DNA from: Pleodorina starrii
Taxonomy: Eukaryota > Chlorophyta > Chlorophyceae > Chlamydomonadales > Volvocaceae
NCBI GenBank assembly: GCA_030267565.1
Contig: BRXU01000079.1
Location: 43,881-107,880 of the forward strand
Direction of reading: 5' to 3'
DNA: 64,000 bases
Shown here: positions 26,770 through 34,657 of the stretch, in pieces
Position numbering within the stretch: the stretch's first letter is position 1
Layout of the letters: each line of letters starts with the position of its first letter
Position numbers and translations under genes: made by a program
Notes under the pieces: generated by a model
Database searches by the model: none
Told to the model about the DNA's origin: nothing
What the model saw: only the letters and a program-made list of their open reading frames with translations

Positions 26770-27684
26770 ATGTATCATCTGTCTCATGTCGCTGCCTTCG
26801 TTGAAGTCATCGAGACGGGAAATTTTCGTGCGGCATCGCGACGGCTGCAAATCTCGCAGCCTACGGTTTCGAACAGCGTCAGGCGCCTTGAGGATATCCT
26901 AGGGGTGCAACTGGTAGATCGAGGGAACGATCGCTGTGTTCCGACGCGGCACGGAGCCATATTATTGCCATTTGCCAAGAGCCTGCTGACGGTTTCTGCA
27001 CGTGCCTTTGACCGCTTGCACATGGAACAAATTCAACTGGGTGCGAGCAGCAACATCGGTATCTACCTCATGCCGGAGCATCTGAAGCGCCTGCATGGTG
27101 CCAAAGGGCGCTCTGCCAACTTGGTAATCGCCTCCAACCTGGAGATCTTAGAAAAACTCCAGAGAAAGGAAGTTGATCTTGCTTTCATGGAGTGGTGGGA
27201 CGGCCGGAATGGATACGAGGCCAGCCTGTGGCGCACCGAGAAGCTCATTTTGATTGTTTCCCCGGATCACCGGTGGGCAAGCAAGGGTTCGATAGACTCG
27301 TCTGAACTTTTCACGGAGTCGCTGATCGGAGGCGAGCGTGGAACCGGGACGGGCACTATTCTCCGCCGTGCCTTCGGTCAAAAAGCAGATCAGCTATCGA
27401 TCAGCCACACAACCGGAAGCACTGAAGGGGTGAAGCGTGCGGTCAGAGCGGGACTAGGCGTATCGTTGGTGATGAAAAGCACGGTTCTCGATGAACTGGC
27501 TTCGGGTCAACTTTGTGAAGTTTCTATCAAGGGCGTAGATTTGGAGAAGCCAATTTGGGCCGTCCATCCTGTAAAGATGGAGGACGGTTCCCCGGAAGCC
27601 GAGACGCTTAGCATCCTCCTCAATGCCAAGACGGTGCCTGTTCTATGTCAGCAGGCTGCACGACCAGCCGAAGCAGCTAACTGA
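26770..27684 (+). CDS. ptxE: LysR-family regulator PtxE
   Basis: The start at ATG 26770 leaves the LysR helix-turn-helix at the N-terminus (MYHLSHVAAFVEVIETGNFR, then LQISQPTVSNSVRRLE); the longer frame upstream overlaps ptxD and is rejected. 304 aa with a LysR substrate-binding domain. It is 13 bp after ptxD in the same direction, as ptxE is in the known ptxABCDE operon. Its role in regulation is modest in known systems; phosphate control is thought to be dominant. Confidence 0.88.
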   Translation: MYHLSHVAAFVEVIETGNFRAASRRLQISQPTVSNSVRRLEDILGVQLVDRGNDRCVPTRHGAILLPFAKSLLTVSARAFDRLHMEQIQLGASSNIGIYLMPEHLKRLHGAKGRSANLVIASNLEILEKLQRKEVDLAFMEWWDGRNGYEASLWRTEKLILIVSPDHRWASKGSIDSSELFTESLIGGERGTGTGTILRRAFGQKADQLSISHTTGSTEGVKRAVRAGLGVSLVMKSTVLDELASGQLCEVSIKGVDLEKPIWAVHPVKMEDGSPEAETLSILLNAKTVPVLCQQAARPAEAAN

Positions 27685-27844
27685 AAGACAGACATGGGGC
27701 CTCGAAAGAGATGTATGAACCGCAGCCGAACAGCGGCCGCGACCTTGTAGCGGCAAGATTGCGTGGCAGATGAAGCAAGAATGCCTGACACGTTGTCGGT
27801 GCTTTTCGAAGTTCATGCACCGTGGCGCGGCAAATCATCTTGCG
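27685..27844. other. Non-coding joint between ptxE and R1b
   Basis: Contains no recognisable gene. The last bases GAATCTACATTCTGTCAAAGG (27844 onward, shared with 44346 onward) mark the left boundary of both R1b and R1d. Confidence 0.4.
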
Positions 27845-28388
27845 AATCTACATTCTGTCAAAGGATCGGAGCCGGGGGGTGGTGCGGCCCGCAGCCGAAG
27901 GCGAGGACACGGCCCCCGGTGGAGACGACGCCGCAGGCGGCGCTTGTCTTTTGACAGGGCCGATCAGGTCTGTTGGCGGATATGAAATGAAAGATCGTCG
28001 GGGTGGGGGTGAGCGCGGGCCTTGGCCCGCGTCGATCCCCCGGCCCGTCCGCAGGATCAAACACAAGCCCGGCGACCAGCCGGGCTTTCTCAATCCTCTA
28101 TCTTTGGCCGGAGCTATCCAGCCTGCCGCGCTTCGCGGCGGGCCTTGCAGGGTGGCGAGCTGGACGCGCCATCACAGAGCGAAGGGAAGCGAGCCGCCCT
28201 GTGGGAAGGTCCGGCCTTGCGCGAGCGATCGTGACCCGAAGGGCCGAGACTATGCCGCTGCCCTGACTATTGCGCCCCTGCACGGGCAGGCTCGGAACGA
28301 GACAAGCGGGCAGGACCAGGCGCAAAGGAAGGGTAGGGGCATAGGCTCGGGGCGCAGGTCGGCCCTTGCCGGCCAAGCCTAGAGCGCG
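27845..28388. repeat. Repeat R1, copy b
   Basis: Nearly identical to R1a through about 530 bp, with the same internal hairpins. The left edge differs from copies a and c: GAATCTACATTCTG replaces the leader. It closes the ptx module on the right. Confidence 0.8.
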
Positions 28389-28445
28389 GTCCCTTGGGGC
28401 GGGTGGTCTAGGGCTTCTCGCCCTAGACCACCCGCCCCAAGGGAC
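28389..28445. repeat. Perfect 26-bp inverted repeat at the end of R1b
   Basis: Arms at 28389-28414 and 28420-28445 are exactly complementary with a 5-base loop (TTCTC). The same position in R1a (about 19450-19505) and R1d (about 45702-45760) has a similar but degraded dyad. Confidence 0.9.
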
Positions 28446-28481
28446 GCCGCGATAAAAATTTGTTCTGCTCGTAAATGGAGA

Positions 28482-28700
28482 TTAGCGCAAATGATCCATT
28501 GCCGGTGACATGCGCGCAATTCCAACGGTCTCATAGGTGCCCGTTTTCGGGTTCAGCACAAACAAGCCGTTGCCGCGCAACTCCACCGTCAGCACGCCGT
28601 CAGGGCTGGATAGCTTATCGAAACATGCCAGCATCTTTTCCACCATATCGCGTGTCACTTCCGCCTTGGCGTCCTGTCCCATCTCGCGTGTCGAAAGCAT
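28482..28700 (-). CDS. 72-aa plasmid protein, unknown
   Basis: The start at 28700 has a good ribosome site (AGAAAGG, six-base spacer); a longer frame to 28772 lacks one. The product starts MLSTREMGQDAKAEVTRDMV and contains DGVLTVELRGNGLFVLNPKTG, a small alpha-beta fold. It ends 36 bp from the 26-bp palindrome. Family not recognised. Confidence 0.55.
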   Translation of the reverse strand: MLSTREMGQDAKAEVTRDMVEKMLACFDKLSSPDGVLTVELRGNGLFVLNPKTGTYETVGIARMSPAMDHLR

Positions 28701-28921
28701 AAAAATACCTTTCTTAATAACTACGCTGGAAGACATATTTGATTTGGCGGCCTGTACCACGAGGTAGACCAAAAGGACTGTTCAAAAGAACAGTATCACG
28801 TTTTTTCTTGACACGCGCGTCAACTTTCCGCTGCGCCGTCAGGTGCAGCTCGGCCCGAAGGGCCGGGCCGGGCGGGGGGGTCGGCGCAGACGGCCGCCCC
28901 GCCAGGTCATCACTCCCCGCC

Positions 28922-28949
28922 AAAAAGAAGCCCCGCTAGATGCGGGGCT
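28922..28949 (-). terminator. Terminator of the ParB-59aa operon
   Basis: On the minus strand the stem AGCCCCGC/GCGGGGCT is followed by TCTTTTT. It lies 41 bp after the stop of the 59-aa gene. Confidence 0.8.
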
Positions 28950-28989
28950 AGTTGAACCTTCGCCGCGGAAGGATGGGCATGGCTGCGGT

Positions 28990-29169
28990 CTATTGAACAG
29001 GATCGGCGGCGGGAAACTCGGTGGCTGCCGGGGCTGGCCGCAAGCGGACACTCTGATGTGTCCATGCTGCGCTGTGCAGTTTTTGCTGCGCGTCTTTGAA
29101 AGGCAGGGGATCGGCATGCAGATCAACCCATGCAGTGCCGTTCCAGTGGGTTGCGATATACAGCGACAT
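28990..29169 (-). CDS. 59-aa small protein downstream of the ParB-domain gene
   Basis: ATG at 29169, TAG at 28990-28992, ribosome site AGAGAGAT. The product begins MSLYIATHWNGTAWVDLHAD and includes QQKLHSAAWTHQSVRL, a Trp- and His-rich small domain. It lies 68 bp after the ParB-domain gene and before the operon terminator, so it is very likely expressed with it. No family recognised. Confidence 0.55.
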   Translation of the reverse strand: MSLYIATHWNGTAWVDLHADPLPFKDAQQKLHSAAWTHQSVRLRPAPAATEFPAADPVQ

Positions 29170-29237
29170 TGAAATCTCTCTAGTCTGAAAATGCTCGGTA
29201 TGGGGCGGCTAACGCCGCCCCTCCGGTTCGGTATGAA

Positions 29238-31112
29238 TCAGAAGCAGTCCGGGGTCCAAGCCTCGATGCGGGCTTTCTTCTCCGCGTCGATCTTCCATGC
29301 CTTCTGATACTCGGCATCGCTGAACAGCCGCTCCATGCACTGCGCTTTTTCAGCCTTCTTCTGCGCCTTGTGCGCCTTAAAGCCGTTCCCCTGCGGATCG
29401 CAGCCCGTCAGGTCCAGATGCAGCGCGTCCAGATAATCGGCGCTGACGCGGCTGAAAAAGTTCTCGGCGGTGGGCGTCCAGACCTTGCGGATACCGGCCC
29501 CGGCATCGGCCTCGATCAGTCCGAAAAAATCCGCGCTGCCTGCGCCATAGGGCAGGGTCCGCGCCACGCTCTCGACCAGCGCCGCGTTGCGGGCCTTCTT
29601 GCCTGCGGCGACGAACGTGCGGAAGGCGGTCGCCAGATCGTCCACACGCAATTCCGGGCGGCTCCATGCCTCATGTCCCGCAGGGGCATGGGTCAGCCGT
29701 TCGGAAAACTCCAACCCTTCCGGCTTGCTTGGGCAGTTGTTGGGGCGTCCCGGTGACACGTCGAACACATGGGTGCTGACGCCCGATGCCAGCGACAGGC
29801 CGAAGGCCAGCAGGTCGAACACCATTTCCGGCTTGTCCAGCAACGCGGTCTGGATCGCGGCCAGCCGCACGGCCTTCATGTCCTCGACCAACGCGCCGGA
29901 ATAGGGCGACTTGGGGGCATCCTCGACGCTGGCCGCGATATGGCGCGTTGCGGCATGGCCGGTCAGAACCTGCGTCTCGATCGCCTCGGCGCGGTCATAA
30001 GGGCTGACAAGGGGGTTGGTTACGCAAAGCCGTCCATCGCTCCCCACATAGACGAACACCCCGGCCACGGCGCGCTGCGCATCGGTGTAATCTCCGTCAA
30101 GGATTGCGACCAGTTCCGCCAGTTCGGCCTGCCCTGCCTCGTCCAGAACGTCGCCATTCGCCAGTTCGGCCAACTCGTCGTAACGCTCGGACTGCGCTTC
30201 GGTCAGTTCGCCCGGGACAGGATAGATGCGGTCCAGCTTCTCGGCAGTGCCGTAGGGCACATAGCTGTCGGGCATGGCCTCGACCCATTTCCAGACTTCA
30301 CCGATCTTTGCCGCTGCCTCGTCCATCTTCTCGTTGAACAGGCGAGCCAGCAGATCGCCATCGTGAAGCGCGGTCGTGTCGCTGAACAGGTCGCGGTTCA
30401 TCCGTCCGCCCGCTGCGGTGTAGGCGTCCAGCCCGACAAACAGGGCGCGGCGGTCGGTGCCGCTGATCGCTTCGGGCTGCAAAGCCTGCTTGATGCGGTA
30501 TTCGGACACGTCGCGGCCCATCACCTCGGCCAGAACCTGCAAGGTCAGGGCCTCGTCCTGGGACACGGTAAAGGCTTTTGCCATGCCAAGGCTGATTTGC
30601 CCCGCCTTCAAGGCGTCCAGAACAGCAGCGGGCAGTGCTGCCAGCGCAAGGCGGCGGTAAACATGCGCCTCGGTCTTGCCGAAGCTGCGGGCGATGGTGG
30701 ACACGTCTGCGCCTGCCTCCTTCATCCGGCCATAGGCACGGATTTCATCGGCGGGTGCCAAGTCCTCGCGGGCGGCGTTCTCGGCGCTGGCCCATGCCCG
30801 CGCGGTGGCCTCGTCGGGGGCGATGCGGACGGGAACGGAGGCCAGTTCCGGGTGGCGCTTGGTCACGGTCGGATCACGCTCGACCGCGCGGGCGATGGCG
30901 CGCAGCCTGCGGCCCCCGGCGACGATGCCGACGCGGCCATCCGCGTCAACGGTGCCGGAAAGGTTCTGGATCAGGCCGATCATGGCAAGGCTGTCGGCCA
31001 GCAGGTCGATCCCCTCCGGGTCCGCGTCCTGACGCGGGTTCATGTCGGAGACATAGAGTTGGGCCAGCGGGAAATACTGGATGGCGGCGGCGGTGATGAT
31101 TTCGGTTTTCAT
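29238..31112 (-). CDS. Long ParB/RepB-domain protein (leading-region type)
   Basis: 624 aa from ATG 31112 (AAAAGGAAAC site); the longer frame includes leader C and is rejected. The N-terminus carries the ParB nuclease-like domain (PLAQLYVSDMNPRQD, then VGIVAGGRRLRAIARA with the GGRR motif), followed by a helix-turn-helix (SFGKTEAHVYRRLALAAL). The long C-terminal half is not homologous to partition ParB. Such proteins are common on plasmids near the origin of transfer and are counted among leading-region genes; they are not partners of parA here. The C-terminus (KAHKAQKKAEKAQ) is basic. Confidence 0.85.
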   Translation of the reverse strand: MKTEIITAAAIQYFPLAQLYVSDMNPRQDADPEGIDLLADSLAMIGLIQNLSGTVDADGRVGIVAGGRRLRAIARAVERDPTVTKRHPELASVPVRIAPDEATARAWASAENAAREDLAPADEIRAYGRMKEAGADVSTIARSFGKTEAHVYRRLALAALPAAVLDALKAGQISLGMAKAFTVSQDEALTLQVLAEVMGRDVSEYRIKQALQPEAISGTDRRALFVGLDAYTAAGGRMNRDLFSDTTALHDGDLLARLFNEKMDEAAAKIGEVWKWVEAMPDSYVPYGTAEKLDRIYPVPGELTEAQSERYDELAELANGDVLDEAGQAELAELVAILDGDYTDAQRAVAGVFVYVGSDGRLCVTNPLVSPYDRAEAIETQVLTGHAATRHIAASVEDAPKSPYSGALVEDMKAVRLAAIQTALLDKPEMVFDLLAFGLSLASGVSTHVFDVSPGRPNNCPSKPEGLEFSERLTHAPAGHEAWSRPELRVDDLATAFRTFVAAGKKARNAALVESVARTLPYGAGSADFFGLIEADAGAGIRKVWTPTAENFFSRVSADYLDALHLDLTGCDPQGNGFKAHKAQKKAEKAQCMERLFSDAEYQKAWKIDAEKKARIEAWTPDCF

Positions 31113-31118
31113 GATCTG

Positions 31119-31263
31119 GTTTCCTTTTCGTGGCGATGGCGTGGGGGCTTGGTGCCTCCTTCCGCCGATGGGCTGCGCCTCGTCGGTCTGGTCTGACGAA
31201 TACGCATGTATTCGGCGGAACAGAGTGAGGAGGGCGAAGCCCGACAAACGGGCCTGGGCGGTT
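31119..31263 (-). promoter_or_regulatory. 145-bp leader, copy C, before the ParB-domain gene
   Basis: Identical to copies A, B and D except for the last six bases before the start codon. The distal flank is R1c, as in copy A. Confidence 0.7.
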
Positions 31264-31801
31264 CTGTCAAAGGATCGGAGCCGGGGGGTGGTGCGGCCCG
31301 CAGCCGAAGGCGAGGACACGGCCCCCGGTGGAGACGACGCCGCAGGCGGCGCTTGTCTTTTGACAGGGCCGATCAGGTCTGTTGGCGGATATGAAATGAA
31401 AGATCGTCGGGGTGGGGGTGAGCGCGGGCCTTGGCCCGCGTCGATCCCCCGGCCCGTCCGCAGGATCAAACACAAGCCCGGCGACCAGCCGGGCTTTCTC
31501 AATCCTCTATCTTTGGCCGGAGCTATCCAGCCTGCCGCGCTTCGCGGCGGGCCTTGCAGGGTGGCGAGCTGGACGCGCCATCACAGAGCGAAGGGAAGCG
31601 AGCCGCCCTGTGGGAAGGTCCGGCCTTGCGCGAGCGATCGTGACCCGAAGGGCCGAGACTATGCCGCTGCCCTGACTATTGCGCCCCTGCACGGGCAGGC
31701 TCGGAACGAGACAAGCGGGCAGGACCAGGCGCAAAGGAAGGGTAGGGGCATAGGCTCGGGGCGCAGGCCGGCTCTTGCCGGCCAAGCCTAGAGCGCGGTC
31801 C
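31264..31801. repeat. Repeat R1, copy c
   Basis: Matches R1a through about 530 bp, with a few changes near the end (CGGCTCTTGCCGG). The terminal dyad is missing: after GCGGTCCC the sequence becomes unique. Confidence 0.8.
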
Positions 31802-31837
31802 CGGACAAAGGACGGGATGCGACATGATCCCGGTTAG

Positions 31838-32053
31838 CTATGGGTTGACCTCCATGGGGATCTGGACACCCAGCTTGAGCGCTAAAGCCTCCAGTCCCTC
31901 TATGGACGCGTTGTAAGCCGTGCCAGATTTAGGAAAGTCAGTTCGCATCCTTCTGTAGAAAGCCAGTTGAACCGTCAGTTCTTCAATAGGATAGGTGCCC
32001 GCCCAATGGGTTCCAGACATTGTGAAAGTGGATTCGGTGTGCGTGATCTTCAT
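31838..32053 (-). CDS. 71-aa plasmid protein, unknown
   Basis: The start at ATG 32053 gives MKITHTESTFTMSGTHWAGT...; the open frame continues far upstream but without a better start. It contains YPIEELTVQLAFYRRMRTDF and GLEALALKLGVQIP, a plausible small helical domain. It ends 36 bp from R1c, the same spacing as the 72-aa gene has to the R1b palindrome. No family recognised. Confidence 0.5.
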   Translation of the reverse strand: MKITHTESTFTMSGTHWAGTYPIEELTVQLAFYRRMRTDFPKSGTAYNASIEGLEALALKLGVQIPMEVNP

Positions 32054-32269
32054 CCGTCGATTTTGCCTGATACTGGCGGCAAGAGACAAGTTCGGATGAA
32101 AATCGAAAAGCTGAAACCAGACGCAACCGCCCGCCCGGTTGCCCACAGGCTGACGCTCGATCCCTGTGGTCTCGCTTACAGCCTGCTCCGGCCCGCTGCG
32201 TCCACTCCCAAGGTCGTTCCCTTGCGGGCTGGACAACCGGGCTCTGTTCGGAACCTCGACCTTATAAAA

Positions 32270-32305
32270 AAGCACAAGGCGCGGCATTGCCGCGCCTTTC
32301 TGTTC
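32270..32305. terminator. Terminator of the DUF932 operon
   Basis: The stem AAGGCGCGGC/GCCGCGCCTT with loop ATT has a T-rich run on both sides (AAAAAAGC on the left). On the minus strand it follows the 96-aa gene. The rest of 32054-32421 shows no gene. Confidence 0.7.
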
Positions 32306-32421
32306 TTAGCCGGAACCGGCCTCCTGCGCGGATAGCGCCAGACCAAGCCGACCAGGGTATCTTTGCCCTGGTCGACTTGGTCACCTGAGCTGCGTTTGCC
32401 TTCGGTCAGGATGGGCTTTTC

Positions 32422-32712
32422 TTAGTGGTGCCAAAAGTCCCGCGAATATTTACGCCCTTGGATTGTGATGCGGTTCTCTTGGTCAATTGGAATCAAGTCG
32501 CGCGTCTGAGGCTGGCCGTTGGCGTCTATGGCATAAACGCTGCAGGTCAGGTTATCGTTGGAAAACCATGGCACCTGAAAACACCAGTTGCCTCGTCCAC
32601 TCTCCCGGCTCTGAAAGTAGCCGTTCCAGTTGCGACACTCCCAGTTTCCGGCCCACCACGTTGCGCCGTGTTCGCTTTTGTTGATCGTATCGGGAAAAAG
32701 ATCATCCATCAT
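32422..32712 (-). CDS. 96-aa plasmid protein, unknown
   Basis: Starts MMDDLFPDTINKSEHGATWW and has many Trp, Asn and Cys residues (WECRNWNGYF, WCFQVPWFSNDNLTCSVYAI). It lies 55 bp downstream of DUF932 on the same strand and before a terminator, so it belongs to the leader-D operon. Family not recognised. Confidence 0.6.
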   Translation of the reverse strand: MMDDLFPDTINKSEHGATWWAGNWECRNWNGYFQSRESGRGNWCFQVPWFSNDNLTCSVYAIDANGQPQTRDLIPIDQENRITIQGRKYSRDFWHH

Positions 32713-32767
32713 TGCACCGTTGTCCCATTGGAAAGGTGGCAGGGCCTTGCGGCCCTGCCTGCGGCAT

Positions 32768-33637
32768 TCATCCAGCTTTGATTTCAGCCATCCGTTCGGT
32801 CAGCATCCAAAGGGCTCGGTTCAAGGAACGGTTCTGGTCGATCCCGGCAACCTCACGGGTACTCCGGCGAACGGTGCGCCCGTTGGCATCACGAACGCGG
32901 CCTGTAAGTCCGCCTTTGATCGTATTTTCCTGCACAACGTTGAAAGCCGTCCAAAGATCGGTGGCACGATCCGCAGAACGGCGGGGGCGCAAAAGGGCGT
33001 CAGCCTGAATGGCCGCGGGCTTGGCTTCGTCGGCAGTAGGAAAACGCAGCGTGTGGGCGGCTTCTGCCAGTGCCTCGCGCTCAATGTCCCGCAGGGTAAT
33101 GGATTTCCAACGCGAAACCTGATCCACCACCACGGGGGCATCCTGTAGGACGCTGTAAGCGCCTTCGATAACTTCCCCGATGGCATTGCCGGAATGACGA
33201 ACCCTCACCTCATTGAACGTCTCGCCAGTCATCAAGCCGTTTTCGCAAACGAACCGGAAAAACCCCGGCATCATGTGATAGGCACTTGTCCCGTCATTGG
33301 CATTGACCAGCACAATCTCAAAAGCATCGCCTTCGGTATTGGTCAAGGACCGGTGGCGCAGGCGCAGCATGTGCTTGGTGTATTCCGCTTTGCCTTCAAT
33401 CCGGGTGCGTGCCTGAACGGCGCTGAACGGTTCAAACCCTTCGGCGCGCAAGCCGTCAAGAACCGTGATGGTAGGGACCGGCGCGAAGCGGGCGCTGCGG
33501 CTTTCGTGGGCGTCGGTCGCAAAAATCGACGGGACGGCTGCGCGAAGCTGCTCATCGCTAAGGGCCTCACCCCGGCCCGTGATGCGATTGCCTGCGCTCA
33601 TGCCGCGCATAAAACGGGAAAAATTGTGAATGGTCAT
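32768..33637 (-). CDS. DUF932 domain protein (phage/plasmid-like family)
   Basis: 289 aa from ATG 33637, with the same AAAGGAAA site as the other leader genes. Landmarks are MTIHNFSRFMRGMSAGNRIT near the start, YHMMPGFFRFVCENGLM (the family's ENG motif) and FNVVQENTIKGG near the end, which identify DUF932. Members are common on conjugative plasmids and phages; function is unproven, with roles in establishment or anti-defence proposed. Confidence 0.85.
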   Translation of the reverse strand: MTIHNFSRFMRGMSAGNRITGRGEALSDEQLRAAVPSIFATDAHESRSARFAPVPTITVLDGLRAEGFEPFSAVQARTRIEGKAEYTKHMLRLRHRSLTNTEGDAFEIVLVNANDGTSAYHMMPGFFRFVCENGLMTGETFNEVRVRHSGNAIGEVIEGAYSVLQDAPVVVDQVSRWKSITLRDIEREALAEAAHTLRFPTADEAKPAAIQADALLRPRRSADRATDLWTAFNVVQENTIKGGLTGRVRDANGRTVRRSTREVAGIDQNRSLNRALWMLTERMAEIKAG

Positions 33638-33786
33638 TGTCGTTTCCTTTTCGTGGCGATGGCGTGGGGGCTTGGTGCCTCCTTCCGCCGATGGGCTGCG
33701 CCTCGTCGGTCTGGTCTGACGAATACGCATGTATTCGGCGGAACAGAGTGAGGAGGGCGAAGCCCGACAAACGGGCCTGGGCGGTT
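33638..33786 (-). promoter_or_regulatory. 145-bp leader, copy D, before DUF932
   Basis: Identical to copy B, including the first bases of the R2-type flank. Confidence 0.7.
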
Positions 33787-34200
33787 CTGTGTGAACACCA
33801 AGCAAAATTGCCGTTTGCGTCACGGCTTTGCCTTTTAGGTGACCCAACATCTCCGCCCGCTCCTTCCTGTTCCGCCAGTGGCGAAGCCATCCCTGCTTTT
33901 CACTTTGGATGACCTCATGTCATCCGAAGGGCAAAGCAGGGTGGGCGCAGCCCGACCTGCGGCCGGACGGTGATCTGACACACGGGGCCGGAGCGGTGAA
34001 ATTGGGAGGGACCCGCGCGCTTGCGCGTGGGAGGAACCGGATTTCTCCGTGGAGGCTGACGCGCAGCGGCACCAGAGCCCGTGTTCGGATCGCCGGCCGG
34101 ATGGCAGGCGGAAAAAGAAATGAAAGATCGTCAGCCGTGCCAGAGCGAAGCGGAGGCGCGGCTGTCTCCTGGATCAGCGATCGCGGTGCCCGCGATCACC
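33787..34200. repeat. Repeat R2, copy b
   Basis: Similar to 22626-23055, sharing the GGATGAC/GTCATCC hairpin and the GATCAGCGATCGCGG end. After about 34200 the sequence is unrelated to copy a. From 34201 to 34475 no gene is evident; a short GCAGCGAATGCAG-type segment there recurs near 54230. Confidence 0.7.
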
Positions 34201-34475
34201 ATATCTCTGAAAAGCAGCCTCTCGACTGCCAGGCAGCATCGACGCGAAGAGCCCATAGACGACACTCATGCCGCCTGCAGCGAATGCAGATGCAGCAAGA
34301 GTGATCGACCCAAACCGGACCTTGGTCCCGGCAAGGCCAACTATGGTTTAGGGCGACGCTCATCCCATAGCGGTCATTCGTCATGTGAGGCAAAGGGTGC
34401 CGCTCTGCCGTTTCGGGTGGGAACAGCGAACTCTCTCCGCACTGCGTATCTATGTTGCGAAACTGACCAATGCCT

Positions 34476-34623
34476 TGCCATCGACATGGCCGAGGTGGAG
34501 CTGGAGCACGGCACGGATGACGAGACGCGCGATATGGCGCAGAAGATCATCGACGCGCAAAAGGAAGATATTGCCGAGATGACGGCCATGCTGGACCGCA
34601 TGGGCGTTGAAGTGCCGGAATAA
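34476..34623 (+). pseudogene. Truncated DUF305-family gene (3' end only)
   Basis: The last 47 or so residues (AIDMAEVELEHGTDDETRDM... KEDIAEMTAMLDRMGVEVPE) match the C-terminal end of DUF305 proteins, which are four-helix metal-related proteins, but the N-terminal half with its signal peptide and HHQ motif is missing. The break at about 34475 marks the joint between the plasmid repeat region and the chromosomal-type block. A terminator follows directly. Confidence 0.7.
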
Positions 34624-34630
34624 TAGGGTG

Positions 34631-34657
34631 GGCCCGCCTTGCGCGGGCCTGTTCTTT
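34631..34657 (+). terminator. Terminator after the DUF305 remnant
   Basis: Stem GGCCCGC/GCGGGCC with loop CTTGC, followed by TGTTCTTT. It overlaps the end of the convergent mdh gene by a few bases. Confidence 0.75.

Noticed and set aside
29769..31196. 475-aa plus-strand ORF
   Set aside because: It is antisense to the ParB-domain gene, lacks any recognisable domain and ends in the leader.
18924..31791. Long ORFs on both strands of each R1 copy (for example a 131-aa plus-strand frame beginning MKDRRGGG)
   Set aside because: They are conserved only because the DNA is duplicated, run through a terminator-like hairpin, are open on both strands as expected in GC-rich sequence, and break in R1d.
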